Both the position numbers and the translations under genes were made by a program. DNA of 64,000 bases from Prevotella sp. (lineage in GTDB: Bacteria; Bacteroidota; Bacteroidia; Bacteroidales; Bacteroidaceae). The notes under the pieces are model-generated. The model saw only the letters and a list, made by a program, of their open reading frames with translations. It was not told the origin of the DNA and ran no database searches. The stretch lies in the NCBI GenBank assembly GCA_017623155.1, contig JAGAPR010000002.1, positions 1-64,000 of the forward strand, read 5' to 3'. Positions 16,760 through 27,179 of the stretch are shown here, in pieces; within the stretch, counting starts at the first letter, position 1; every line of letters begins with the position of its first letter.

Positions 16760-16937
16760 ATCAGATAGAATTAATGAAGTTCTTTTAAGGAGTTGATGGG
16801 TTATCGCTCGCGGAGCTCGCTTGGAGTTAAATACAATACCGTTCAATACTTGAAAGGTAATCATACCTCTTCGTTTTTCACTCTTCGCTCTTCACTTCTC
16901 CCCACCCCGTTGGGAGGAAAGGTCGGGAGGGGTTCCC
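16760..16937. other. Intergenic gap with a GC-rich hairpin
   Basis: This 178-bp gap between convergent genes includes a pyrimidine-rich stretch followed by CCACCCCG...CGGGAGGGG near 16900-16932, which can fold back on itself. Such text recurs between genes in many Bacteroidales. It has no coding potential and no clear U-tract. Confidence 0.4.
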
Positions 16938-17600
16938 TCAGTAAACCGTGATGCTCACATCCGTGCCGGAAGCGTATTTTTTCAACAGCTCGCCAACATA
17001 CCGCGCGTTTGCCGTCACCCGTTCCCCATTGCCGTCGTAGCCGTTTATCAGCACGAGCACGTGCACGGTGTTTATCGTCATCTTGGTGCGTTCGTTGTCG
17101 CTCGTGGGCGTGCCCACACCGCCGGCGGCATCGCGGTAAACGGGCAGACCGGCGATATTGAGCATCCCCCGCCCTATCCCCTCGTATGGCTCGCCCTCGC
17201 GGCCTATGCCGAGCGTGAGCGTGTCGCCCTCGAAGCGGTCGGCATCGAAACCGCCGATGCTGTATCCGTAGGCTATGCTCGCAAGATTGACAAGGTCTAC
17301 AAGTGTGTCTATCCGGTATAACGACTTGCCCTGAATGACACGGCGCATGAGTGCCTCGGCCGCCGGACGATAGCGGCTCGGATCCTTGCCGCAGGCTTTA
17401 TATACACGGCGCGTGGCCTCAATGCCGGGTATCTGCTTTATCGTCTCGGTGGTATGCCCGGCTTTAAACCGCTCGCAAAGAGCGTCGATTTCGCTCCACA
17501 GCGCATCGCTATACTCCGTATTCACCACCCGGGCCTCTACCGCCGCACCCACAAATCCGGGACAAACGGTCTCTATCTCTTTCGATACTGTTATCTGCAT
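16938..17600 (-). CDS. B3/B4 tRNA-binding-domain protein
   Basis: This 220-residue protein matches stand-alone B3/B4 domain proteins, the fold found in the beta subunit of phenylalanyl-tRNA synthetase. The central part (QIPGIEATRRVYKACGKDPS, then RYRPAAEALMRRV) and the late GIGREGEPYEGIG region support this. Stand-alone members are suspected to bind or edit tRNA, but their role is not settled. It starts 12 bp after the end of ligA on the same strand, so it is probably in the ligA transcript. Confidence 0.8.
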   Translation of the reverse strand: MQITVSKEIETVCPGFVGAAVEARVVNTEYSDALWSEIDALCERFKAGHTTETIKQIPGIEATRRVYKACGKDPSRYRPAAEALMRRVIQGKSLYRIDTLVDLVNLASIAYGYSIGGFDADRFEGDTLTLGIGREGEPYEGIGRGMLNIAGLPVYRDAAGGVGTPTSDNERTKMTINTVHVLVLINGYDGNGERVTANARYVGELLKKYASGTDVSITVY

Positions 17601-17612
17601 GTCTCAAAAAAG

Positions 17613-19622
<2,010 letters not shown>

Positions 19623-19778
19623 TTAAATTTAGGCTGGGATAAGGCGGGGCAATTGGTATATACATTACTCACCAACTTATTACCTGATATTCTTGCGTAT
19701 CTTTTCTCATAATCAATTTCCAACAATCATTGTTATAAAAGAATTGTTTTTACCTATATATAAAAACCGTTATGATTG

Positions 19779-19786
19779 CAAAGATA
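19779..19786 (-). promoter_or_regulatory. Predicted -7 element for ligA
   Basis: On the minus strand this reads TATCTTTG. The predicted start near 19772 leaves an unusually long ligA leader of about 160 nt. Confidence 0.55.
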
Positions 19787-19914
19787 CTCAAATTCTTTGA
19801 AAACATTTCACAGACATAATAAAAATGTAATATCGATTGGAAGTGGAATTCTGTATATAATAAGATGTTACAAAGCTGAATACAACAACTGTCGATAATA
19901 CTTTCAGCCGTATA

Positions 19915-19953
19915 AAAAACAGGCGGCAAAGACTTTGACTTGTCTTTGCCGCC
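19915..19953 (-). terminator. Rho-independent terminator of rny
   Basis: A perfect 12-bp stem GGCGGCAAAGAC / GTCTTTGCCGCC (19922-19933 and 19942-19953) with an 8-nt loop is followed on the minus strand by a T-run at about 19915-19920. Confidence 0.8.
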
Positions 19954-19977
19954 GATATACTATATAATAATGTGGTA

Positions 19978-21513
19978 TTATTTAGCGTATGCCACACTAC
20001 GTGTCTCGCGAATGACGGTGATTTTCACCTGTCCGGGATATGTCATCTCGTTCTGTATCTTATCGGCTATCTCACTCGACAGTGCTTCCGTCTGTGCATC
20101 GTCCATCTTGTCGGCACCAACGATAACGCGAAGTTCGCGTCCTGCCTGTATGGCGTATGTCTTGGTAACGCCGGGGTAGCTCATGGCGATAGCTTCGAGG
20201 TCGTTCAATCGTTTGATATATGCCTCGACAATCTCACGGCGTGCGCCGGGACGCGCGCCACTGATGGCATCGCACACCTGCACGATGGGAGCGAGCAACG
20301 TGTTCATCTCGCACTCGTCATGATGCGCAGCAATGGCATTGCAGATGTCGGGTTTCTCGCGATATTTCTCGGCTATCTTCGCTCCATACAATGCGTGGGG
20401 CAGTTCGCTCTCCTCATCAGGCACCTTGCCGATATCGTGCAACAGTCCGGCACGCTTCGCTTTTTTCGGGTTCAGACCGAGTTCAGATGCCATTACGGCG
20501 CAGAGATTTGCTGTCTCGCGGGCATGTTGAAGAAGATTTTGTCCGTAAGAACTGCGGTATTTCATCTTTCCCACGATACGCGTAAGTTCGGGATGTAGTC
20601 CGTGTATACCGAGATCGATTGCCGTGCGCTTTCCGGTCTCGATTACCTCGTTCTCGATTTGTTTTTTCACTTTCTGCACAACTTCCTCAATGCGTGCCGG
20701 GTGTATGCGGCCATCGGCAACGAGCTGGTGCAGGGCAAGGCGGCAAATCTCACGGCGTATGGGGTCGAAAGCACTGATAACGATTGCTTCGGGAGTATCG
20801 TCTACCACGATTTCCACACCTGTGGCGGCTTCGAGAGCCCGTATGTTACGGCCTTCGCGACCGATGATGCGGCCTTTCACTTCATCGTTGTCGATGTGGA
20901 ACACGCTCACACTGTTCTCTATCGCAGTCTCGGTGGCCACTCGCTGTATCGTCTGTATGACAATCTTGCGTGCTTGCGCATTGGCATTGAGCTTCGCTTC
21001 GTCCATTATCTCGTTGATATAACTCTGTGCATCGGTCTTGGCCTCGTCTTTCATGGCCTCCACAAGACGGTGTTTCGCCTCTTCGGCACTGAGTCCTGAC
21101 AGTTCTTCGAGCTTGGCACGCTCTTGAAGTTGCATCTTTTCAAGTTCCTCATTCTTGATTTGCAAGAGTTTTTTCTCGTTGTCTATGCGCACCTGTTGGT
21201 TGTCGAGCTCGTTCTTTCTGCGGCCCAATTCTTCCTGTCGCTGATTTAACGATATCTCACGCTGCTTCAACTTGTTCTCACTCTGCTGGATATGCTGATT
21301 GCGCACCTGCACTTCCTTTTCGAGTTCGCTCTTCTTGTTGAGGAACTTTTCTTTCACTTCGAGGAGTTTTTTCTCTTTCATCACCTCGGCGTCTTTCTCG
21401 GCCAAGGTTATCATCTCGTTATACTTCCCTTTAATTATATATCGGAAAACAAGATATCCGCCAAGCCCTCCTATAATGAGAGCGGCTGCGGCAATAATTA
21501 TTGTTAGTACCAT
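19978..21513 (-). CDS. rny: Ribonuclease Y
   Basis: The 511-residue protein has the RNase Y layout. An N-terminal membrane anchor ([20 protein letters not shown]) is followed by a long coiled coil to about residue 190, a KH RNA-binding domain with [15 protein letters not shown], and an HD hydrolase domain with LLHDIGK and the later AAHHDE metal ligands. It begins mRNA decay by endonucleolytic cleavage at the membrane. It follows zapA by 29 bp on the same strand and ends in a strong terminator. Confidence 0.96.
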   Translation of the reverse strand: MVLTIIIAAAALIIGGLGGYLVFRYIIKGKYNEMITLAEKDAEVMKEKKLLEVKEKFLNKKSELEKEVQVRNQHIQQSENKLKQREISLNQRQEELGRRKNELDNQQVRIDNEKKLLQIKNEELEKMQLQERAKLEELSGLSAEEAKHRLVEAMKDEAKTDAQSYINEIMDEAKLNANAQARKIVIQTIQRVATETAIENSVSVFHIDNDEVKGRIIGREGRNIRALEAATGVEIVVDDTPEAIVISAFDPIRREICRLALHQLVADGRIHPARIEEVVQKVKKQIENEVIETGKRTAIDLGIHGLHPELTRIVGKMKYRSSYGQNLLQHARETANLCAVMASELGLNPKKAKRAGLLHDIGKVPDEESELPHALYGAKIAEKYREKPDICNAIAAHHDECEMNTLLAPIVQVCDAISGARPGARREIVEAYIKRLNDLEAIAMSYPGVTKTYAIQAGRELRVIVGADKMDDAQTEALSSEIADKIQNEMTYPGQVKITVIRETRSVAYAK

Positions 21514-21542
21514 AAATTAATAATATGTTGTTGTTAATATTC

Positions 21543-21854
21543 TCATTTCTTTTTCTCTCCGAGCGCATCTTCAATCTCGGCAGTCAGAGTGGCGAGAATA
21601 TCGTTATAAGGAGCGACATCGTTCTTGGCACGTTCTTTCTGGTGCTGAAGCGCGATATCAATAAGCGTCATCAACGCTATTGTGTGGTCACTTTTGCGTC
21701 CCTTGAATATCTGCGAATAGACATTATACCGGTCCGTAATGTGTTTGGCGGCGGCACGATAATATTCCTCTTCCGCACGGTCTACAACCACCTCTATCTC
21801 TTCATCATATACATGCAGGCGTATATGTAACTTATCTCTGTTCTGTTCTGCCAT
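21543..21854 (-). CDS. zapA: Cell division protein ZapA
   Basis: The protein starting at Met 21854 is 103 residues long and begins AEQNRDKLHIRLHVYDEEIE, the ZapA N-terminal strand region, followed by YYRAAAKHITDRYN and a C-terminal coiled coil. ZapA cross-links FtsZ filaments at the division ring. A longer frame from 21893 would overlap the upstream gene by 31 bp; 21854 lies 8 bp after that gene's stop and gives a better ZapA start. It is probably co-transcribed with the coiled-coil gene upstream and rny downstream. Confidence 0.85.
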   Translation of the reverse strand: MAEQNRDKLHIRLHVYDEEIEVVVDRAEEEYYRAAAKHITDRYNVYSQIFKGRKSDHTIALMTLIDIALQHQKERAKNDVAPYNDILATLTAEIEDALGEKKK

Positions 21855-21862
21855 ATTCCTCA

Positions 21863-22159
21863 CTATTTTTGTTCCGTAAGGATTGCTATGCACTTGTTTA
21901 CGTCTCGAATGAGTTTTGACAGTCGGCTTTTGGCTTTCTCCAAGTCTCCGTCTGTTATCTCCATCATTTTTGCCATCTTTAACGAATCATAGTCGTTGCC
22001 CCGCTGCTCCAACTTTTCATGAAGAAGTTTTATATCCTTCTCGTTTTGGTCGACCATCGCATAAAGCTCCTCATTCTCTTTCTTCAATTCTTGAAAACGA
22101 AGTATCATCTGCCTGACACGGGTCTGAAATGTTGTCAATGTTTGTTCGCTCGGGGTCAT
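21863..22159 (-). CDS. Small coiled-coil protein upstream of zapA
   Basis: This 98-residue protein is nearly all coiled coil (FQELKKENEELYAMVDQNEK through KLEQRGNDYDSL), without signal or membrane segment. Its fixed position just before zapA suggests a division-ring partner, analogous in shape to ZapB, but I see no family signature, so this is inference. The TATATTTG promoter at 22246-22253 lies about 87 bp upstream and probably drives this gene, zapA and rny together. Confidence 0.75.
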   Translation of the reverse strand: MTPSEQTLTTFQTRVRQMILRFQELKKENEELYAMVDQNEKDIKLLHEKLEQRGNDYDSLKMAKMMEITDGDLEKAKSRLSKLIRDVNKCIAILTEQK

Positions 22160-22245
22160 TACCTTTTTTATTTTATCTCATTAAAGATTGCGACGATGAG
22201 TGGTGTGAATTGTTCTCACTTTACCGATACGCAAACTTTCTTTTA

Positions 22246-22253
22246 CAAATATA
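22246..22253 (-). promoter_or_regulatory. Predicted -7 element of the coiled-coil/zapA/rny operon
   Basis: On the minus strand this reads TATATTTG, with a start expected near 22239 and a leader of about 80 nt. Confidence 0.55.
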
Positions 22254-22337
22254 TCATATTTTTATCGAATATGACTACTGTTTGATTGTCGTTTAATATT
22301 TTTTAATCTTTAATTTACTTACCGGATTACTGATTTC

Positions 22338-22970
22338 TTATTTCCCGACGCTCTCATTTTGGGGCTTCGGCTCTTTCTTGGCAAGGGTAACAACCGTATA
22401 CACGAAGTCTGTAATCCACTTTTGGCTGAAGCCTAATCTGCGGTCGTATTCACGTATTGCCACAACGGTTTTGATAACTCCGGGATCTTTGTAGTCGTTT
22501 TTCGTAAAGATATCGTTCACCGTTTTCTCCGTCATTGTGTAAAGGGCTTTCTTGAAGAAACCGGGCATACGCAATTTAAACTTCATCAAATTACCCATTA
22601 ACATCATCAAATCTTGTGAAAAGCCTTGGAATTGGAACATGTAGGTTTGTATGTCCTGCATTTTACGACAGTTTCTACGAAGACTCTGGTCTATCTCTTT
22701 GAAAAAGCTGTCGTCCATCGAATAGATTTCTTTCAGCATTTTACGACAACGTGACTTCTCGCCTACACCGAGTTTATTGTTCACAGTCGGCACATGAAGT
22801 GTGGTTTTGAAAACTCTCAAATCGGGAAGCATGGCAAGATTGGTTATACCAAGATCGGCTGCCATTGCCGCCTGAAAGTAAACACGTATCAGGGTCATGA
22901 AATCTTCCATCCCCCCAATCTTATGTGTTTCCTCTTCTTTTTTTCCGAATAATTTAGATATTATGTTCAT
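22338..22970 (-). CDS. Uncharacterised 210-aa protein
   Basis: I do not recognise this family. From the Met at 22970 (MNIISKLFGKKEEETHK) it is a soluble, mostly helical, basic protein with no signal peptide, membrane helix or enzyme motif. A 54-nt longer frame starting at 23024 exists, but MNIISKLFGKK is a more natural N-terminus. It is monocistronic, divergent from rfbA, and has its own TAACTTTG element at 23062-23069. Confidence 0.75.
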   Translation of the reverse strand: MNIISKLFGKKEEETHKIGGMEDFMTLIRVYFQAAMAADLGITNLAMLPDLRVFKTTLHVPTVNNKLGVGEKSRCRKMLKEIYSMDDSFFKEIDQSLRRNCRKMQDIQTYMFQFQGFSQDLMMLMGNLMKFKLRMPGFFKKALYTMTEKTVNDIFTKNDYKDPGVIKTVVAIREYDRRLGFSQKWITDFVYTVVTLAKKEPKPQNESVGK

Positions 22971-23061
22971 ATATTTTATTTTCAATGAAATGTCGGAAAA
23001 AGCACGCTTTTTAAGCCAAAGCAATGGCTTTTCAACCGCAAATCATACGTATTTCAGCATG

Positions 23062-23069
23062 CAAAGTTA
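23062..23069 (-). promoter_or_regulatory. Predicted -7 element for the 210-aa protein gene
   Basis: On the minus strand this reads TAACTTTG, with a start near 23055 and a leader of about 85 nt to the ATG at 22970. Confidence 0.5.
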
Positions 23070-23133
23070 ATTATTTTTCCTCATAATATAATTAAATTCA
23101 CGTAAAATATATGGTAATAATAGAAAAAAGACT

Positions 23134-23141
23134 TACCTTTG
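23134..23141 (+). promoter_or_regulatory. Predicted -7 element for rfbA
   Basis: TACCTTTG lies downstream of the first in-frame ATG (23111) and upstream of the GTG at 23174. If real, it rules out the longer rfbA start. Confidence 0.5.
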
Positions 23142-23173
23142 CGGAAAATTTCAAACTATTACTCAACTACGAC

Positions 23174-24040
23174 GTGAAAGGAATTGTTTTGGCAGGCGGC
23201 AGTGGAACACGCCTTTATCCCATAACCAAAGGTGTCAGCAAGCAGTTGATACCCATTTTCGACAAGCCTATGATATATTATCCTATATCTGTTTTGATGC
23301 TTGCCGGAATTAGAGAGATTTTGATTATCAGTACACCGACAGACCTGCCGGGGTTTCAACGGCTATTGGGTGACGGAAGTGATTACGGCGTGAAGTTTGA
23401 ATATGCGGAACAACCATCACCCGATGGACTCGCACAAGCATTCATCATCGGAGACAAGTTTATCGGCAACGACTCTGTTTGTCTTGTTTTGGGCGACAAT
23501 ATATTTTATGGAAGCGGCTTCACCGGACTATTGAAGAAAAGCGTTGAGAACGCAGAAAAAGATAATATAGCCACTGTTTTCGGATATTATGTCAATGACC
23601 CTGAACGTTACGGAGTGGCAGAATTCGATGAAAACGGCAACTGCATGAGCATCGAAGAGAAGCCCGCTTGTCCGAAATCGAACTACGCCGTGGTAGGACT
23701 GTATTTTTACCCGAACAGTGTTGTAGATATAGCGAAACACATAAAGCCAAGCAAACGCGGAGAGCTCGAGATAACAACAGTAAACCAAGAGTATCTTTCA
23801 CAGAAGAGCCTGAAAGTGCAAACACTGCAAAGAGGATTTGCATGGCTTGACACCGGAACGCACGACAGTCTCAGCGAAGCCAGTACTTTCATCGAAGTTA
23901 TCGAAAAGCGACAAGGTCTAAAAGTGGCATGCCTTGAAGAAATAGCATTCAGGAAAGGATGGATTACAAAGGAAAAGCTACACGAATTGGCTCTACCCAT
24001 GATAAAAAACGACTACGGACAATATCTCATGAATATTTAA
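23174..24040 (+). CDS. rfbA: Glucose-1-phosphate thymidylyltransferase
   Basis: The enzyme makes dTDP-glucose, the first step to dTDP-L-rhamnose. From a GTG at 23174 the protein is 288 residues, the usual RfbA length, starting [15 protein letters not shown] with the nucleotide-binding G-rich loop and [15 protein letters not shown] after it. Later motifs include GDNIFYG and EEKP. The frame is open upstream to an ATG at 23111, but those 21 residues are not RfbA-like and a promoter element lies within them, so GTG is preferred. It is followed 13 bp later by the autokinase gene. Confidence 0.9.
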   Translation: MKGIVLAGGSGTRLYPITKGVSKQLIPIFDKPMIYYPISVLMLAGIREILIISTPTDLPGFQRLLGDGSDYGVKFEYAEQPSPDGLAQAFIIGDKFIGNDSVCLVLGDNIFYGSGFTGLLKKSVENAEKDNIATVFGYYVNDPERYGVAEFDENGNCMSIEEKPACPKSNYAVVGLYFYPNSVVDIAKHIKPSKRGELEITTVNQEYLSQKSLKVQTLQRGFAWLDTGTHDSLSEASTFIEVIEKRQGLKVACLEEIAFRKGWITKEKLHELALPMIKNDYGQYLMNI

Positions 24041-24053
24041 GAAACACATAATT

Positions 24054-26603
24054 ATGATAGAAGAAAAGAATAAAATAGAGACGACAGAGACAATAGATTC
24101 CACTGTACAAAACGAACAGGAGAGTTCTTTTGATTTCAGAACCATAATAACCATTTTCATTCTTAACTGGCAATGGTTCGTTTTATCCATGTTCATTTGT
24201 CTGTGCAGCGCCATGATATATCTCAGATATAAGAGCCCGGTATATCAGGTTTCCACCAAAATACTTATTAAAGACGAAAATAAGCCAAAAGGAGGTGGCA
24301 GTAACCAGATGCTCGCAAACATGCAAGAGTTGGGATTCGTATCCAACAGTGCCGGTATTGACAACGAGGTTGAGATACTTCAAAGCCATTTGCTCTCACG
24401 CGAAGCAGTAAGAGACTTGAAATTGTATGTGGAATATAAGATAGAGGGAAGAATTAAGAACCGCCTCATATACAAGACACAACCCATCATCGTTGATATC
24501 GACCCGGCCAGCCTCGAAAAAATGGACGAGACCATGCAGCCGGTAAAATTAAAAATAATAAAAGATAAAGACACATACAAAGTCACCGGTATGGCTTATA
24601 CAAAAGAAGGTACCGAGCGACCGTTCAAAACCACGTTCAGCACTTTTCCGGCCACATTGAAGACATACGCCGGAGTACTTACATTCCGAAAGAACACATT
24701 AAAACCCATATTCGAGACCAAAGAGGATTACGAAAAGTTCATAAACAAAGATCTTTACGTAACAATATATCCGTTATCATATAAAGCGGCTTCGTACGTA
24801 AAGGCTATGTCTGTGGAACCGACCTCAAAGACCACGTCTATCGCTCTCATGACTCTGAAAGACAAGAATGTAGACAGGGCGGAAGATTTCCTCAACCAAC
24901 TCGCTATATGTTATAACCGTCAGGCCAACGCCGACAAGAATGAGATAGCTGTTAAAACCGAGGAATTCATAAACGAACGTCTCGAAAAAATAAACGCCGA
25001 ACTTGATGTGACGGAAAGTTCGTTGGAAACTTACAAGAAGCGCAACAACCTTACGCAGATCAAATTGGACGCGACCGAAAACCTTGCGCAGTCAAGCCAA
25101 TACTCAACAAAATTGTCTGATGCCAAAGCACAGATACAATTACTCGATTATTTACGCGAATATATAGACGACCCGAGAAACAAATACCAGATAATACCTT
25201 CTAACGTAGGACTGGAAGACAACTCGTCGACTACACTTATCAACAAATACAACCAAAGCGTGATAGACCGCAACAAACTGTTACGCACCGCTTCCGAGAT
25301 TGCCCCGCAAGTAATCACTCTTACAGAGACTCTCGACAATCTTTTAAGTAGCATCCGTGTGGCTCTTTCACAAGCACGTCATAGTGCTGATATCAAGCGC
25401 ATGAATATCGAGAATTTGTATTCTCAATATAAAGATAAGATATCAAACACCCCTGAACAAGAACGCGTACTTACGCAAATCGGACGTCAACAAGAAGTTA
25501 AATCGGGCCTTTACCTGATGCTTTTACAGAAGCGCGAAGAGAACTCCATATCTTTGGCCGCCACAGCCGACAAGGGAAAGCTCATCGACGAGCCCATATA
25601 TGAGGGCAAGGTAAGCCCAAAAGGTAGCATCATTCTGCTTGTAGCCTTAGTGGCCGGCTTCGGTATTCCATTGATTGTAATATACCTGTTGCAATTATTG
25701 CGCTACAAGATTGAGGGACATGAAGATGTCGCCAAGCTCACAAATCTGCCTATAATAGCCGATGTGGCTGTTGCCAACGGTAGCGAAGATACCCCCGGCG
25801 GCATTGTCGTACACGAGAACCAGAACGACCAGATAGACGAAATTTTCCGAGCAATGCGAACAAATATACAATTCATGCTCAAAGGAAATCAGCGTGTTAT
25901 CATGTTTACATCATCAACTTCGGGTGAAGGTAAAACGTTCAACGCGGCCAATCTATCTGTATCGTTTGCTCTTCTCGGCAAGAAAGTAATCCTTATGGGT
26001 CTTGATATCCGCAAGCCTGCATTAGGAAAACTGTTCAGAATGTCGGATCGCAGCAAGGGTATAACAACATTGTTATCTAAGGATACGGTGACAATGGAAG
26101 ATATAAGAAGCCAAATTCACCCGTCGGGAGTAAACAAGAACCTTGACTTGATGTTTGCTGGTCCGGTTCCTCCAAACCCGACCGAGCTTCTCGCACGCGA
26201 AAATCTCAGCCAAATCATCAGTATGCTGAAAACCGATTACGACTATATAATACTCGACACAGCACCTGTCGGACTCGTCACCGACACTCTGCAAATAGGC
26301 AAACTCACAGACGTTACCGTAATCGTGTGTCGTGCCGACTACACCCCGAAAGCGGCATTCGGCCTTTTCAACGGCCTTGCAATCGAGAAAAAGCTACCCA
26401 ATATGTGCGTAGTATTGAACGGCGTAGACCTTTCCAAGAAGAAATACGGCTACTATTATGGCTATGGCAAATATGGCAAATACAGTCGTTATGGCAGTTA
26501 CAGGTCATACGGCAGTTACGGCAACTACGGCTCATACGGCAGTTATGGCAACTACTCAAACAGCCATTATGGCAATGCAAACGATAAATCCATAAAGAAA
26601 TGA
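24054..26603 (+). CDS. Polysaccharide chain-length/tyrosine autokinase (Wzz-BY-kinase fusion)
   Basis: This 849-residue inner-membrane protein fuses a Wzz/GNVR co-polymerase part to a bacterial tyrosine kinase. A first membrane helix is near residues 42-62, a large periplasmic coiled-coil domain follows, and a second helix lies near 523-545. The kinase has Walker A (SGEGKT 623-628), Walker A' with Asp651 (GLDIRKP) and Walker B with Asp735 (IILDTAP). The tail carries 16 tyrosines at 798-839 in YG/GSYG repeats, the autophosphorylation cluster. It controls polymer length and export of capsule or exopolysaccharide. It overlaps the next gene by 4 bp. Confidence 0.93.
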   Translation: MIEEKNKIETTETIDSTVQNEQESSFDFRTIITIFILNWQWFVLSMFICLCSAMIYLRYKSPVYQVSTKILIKDENKPKGGGSNQMLANMQELGFVSNSAGIDNEVEILQSHLLSREAVRDLKLYVEYKIEGRIKNRLIYKTQPIIVDIDPASLEKMDETMQPVKLKIIKDKDTYKVTGMAYTKEGTERPFKTTFSTFPATLKTYAGVLTFRKNTLKPIFETKEDYEKFINKDLYVTIYPLSYKAASYVKAMSVEPTSKTTSIALMTLKDKNVDRAEDFLNQLAICYNRQANADKNEIAVKTEEFINERLEKINAELDVTESSLETYKKRNNLTQIKLDATENLAQSSQYSTKLSDAKAQIQLLDYLREYIDDPRNKYQIIPSNVGLEDNSSTTLINKYNQSVIDRNKLLRTASEIAPQVITLTETLDNLLSSIRVALSQARHSADIKRMNIENLYSQYKDKISNTPEQERVLTQIGRQQEVKSGLYLMLLQKREENSISLAATADKGKLIDEPIYEGKVSPKGSIILLVALVAGFGIPLIVIYLLQLLRYKIEGHEDVAKLTNLPIIADVAVANGSEDTPGGIVVHENQNDQIDEIFRAMRTNIQFMLKGNQRVIMFTSSTSGEGKTFNAANLSVSFALLGKKVILMGLDIRKPALGKLFRMSDRSKGITTLLSKDTVTMEDIRSQIHPSGVNKNLDLMFAGPVPPNPTELLARENLSQIISMLKTDYDYIILDTAPVGLVTDTLQIGKLTDVTVIVCRADYTPKAAFGLFNGLAIEKKLPNMCVVLNGVDLSKKKYGYYYGYGKYGKYSRYGSYRSYGSYGNYGSYGSYGNYSNSHYGNANDKSIKK

Positions 26604-27043
26604 CAATAGCAGTAGATTTCGACGGAACGATAGTCGAGCATAAATATCCGAAAATCGGAGAAGAGATACCTTTTGCGACAGATACTCTCAAAATGCTTAT
26701 CAAGGATCATCACAAGCTCATTTTGTGGAGCGTACGTGAGGGTGAATTGCTTGATGAAGCGGTGGAATGGTGCAGGAACAGAGGTGTTGAGTTCTATGCG
26801 GTGAACAGAGATTATCCTGAAGAGACACTCAGCAACAACCAGCATTTCAGCCGTAAATTGAAAGTAGACATGTTCATTGACGACCGTAACGTTGGCGGCC
26901 TGCCTGATTGGGGAACGATATACCGCATGATAAGCCATCATAAGACATGGAACGACCTCATGATGGAGAATGAAGGCATCCATAATGACAACCCTTATGG
27001 CACTCAAAACAAACAACTGAAGAAAAAATGGTGGCAATTCTGA
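26600..27043 (+). CDS. HAD-like hydrolase, small
   Basis: This 147-residue protein starts MTIAVDFDGTIVEHKYP, the DxD motif I of HAD phosphatases (Asp6 and Asp8), and has VDMFIDDRNVGG near 93-104 as motif IV. It lacks a large cap domain. Overlap with the autokinase gene (ATGA) suggests coupled translation, and a role in sugar-phosphate or polysaccharide metabolism is plausible but unproven. It ends in the terminator at 27067-27102. Confidence 0.75.
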   Translation: MTIAVDFDGTIVEHKYPKIGEEIPFATDTLKMLIKDHHKLILWSVREGELLDEAVEWCRNRGVEFYAVNRDYPEETLSNNQHFSRKLKVDMFIDDRNVGGLPDWGTIYRMISHHKTWNDLMMENEGIHNDNPYGTQNKQLKKKWWQF

Positions 27044-27066
27044 CCACAGAAAGACATATAAGCAAC

Positions 27067-27102
27067 AAAAACCGGCGGCATTGTTTTATGCCGCCGGTTT
27101 TT
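27067..27102. terminator. Bidirectional rho-independent terminator
   Basis: A 14-bp stem AAAAACCGGCGGCA / TGCCGCCGGTTTTT with an 8-nt loop lies between convergent genes and has T-runs in both directions. Confidence 0.85.
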
Positions 27103-27179
27103 GTTTAATGCACTCATGAAAAATATTTATCACAATCGGTTGACAAACAAGTGCTTTATATCATGCCTGCATCTCCTTT

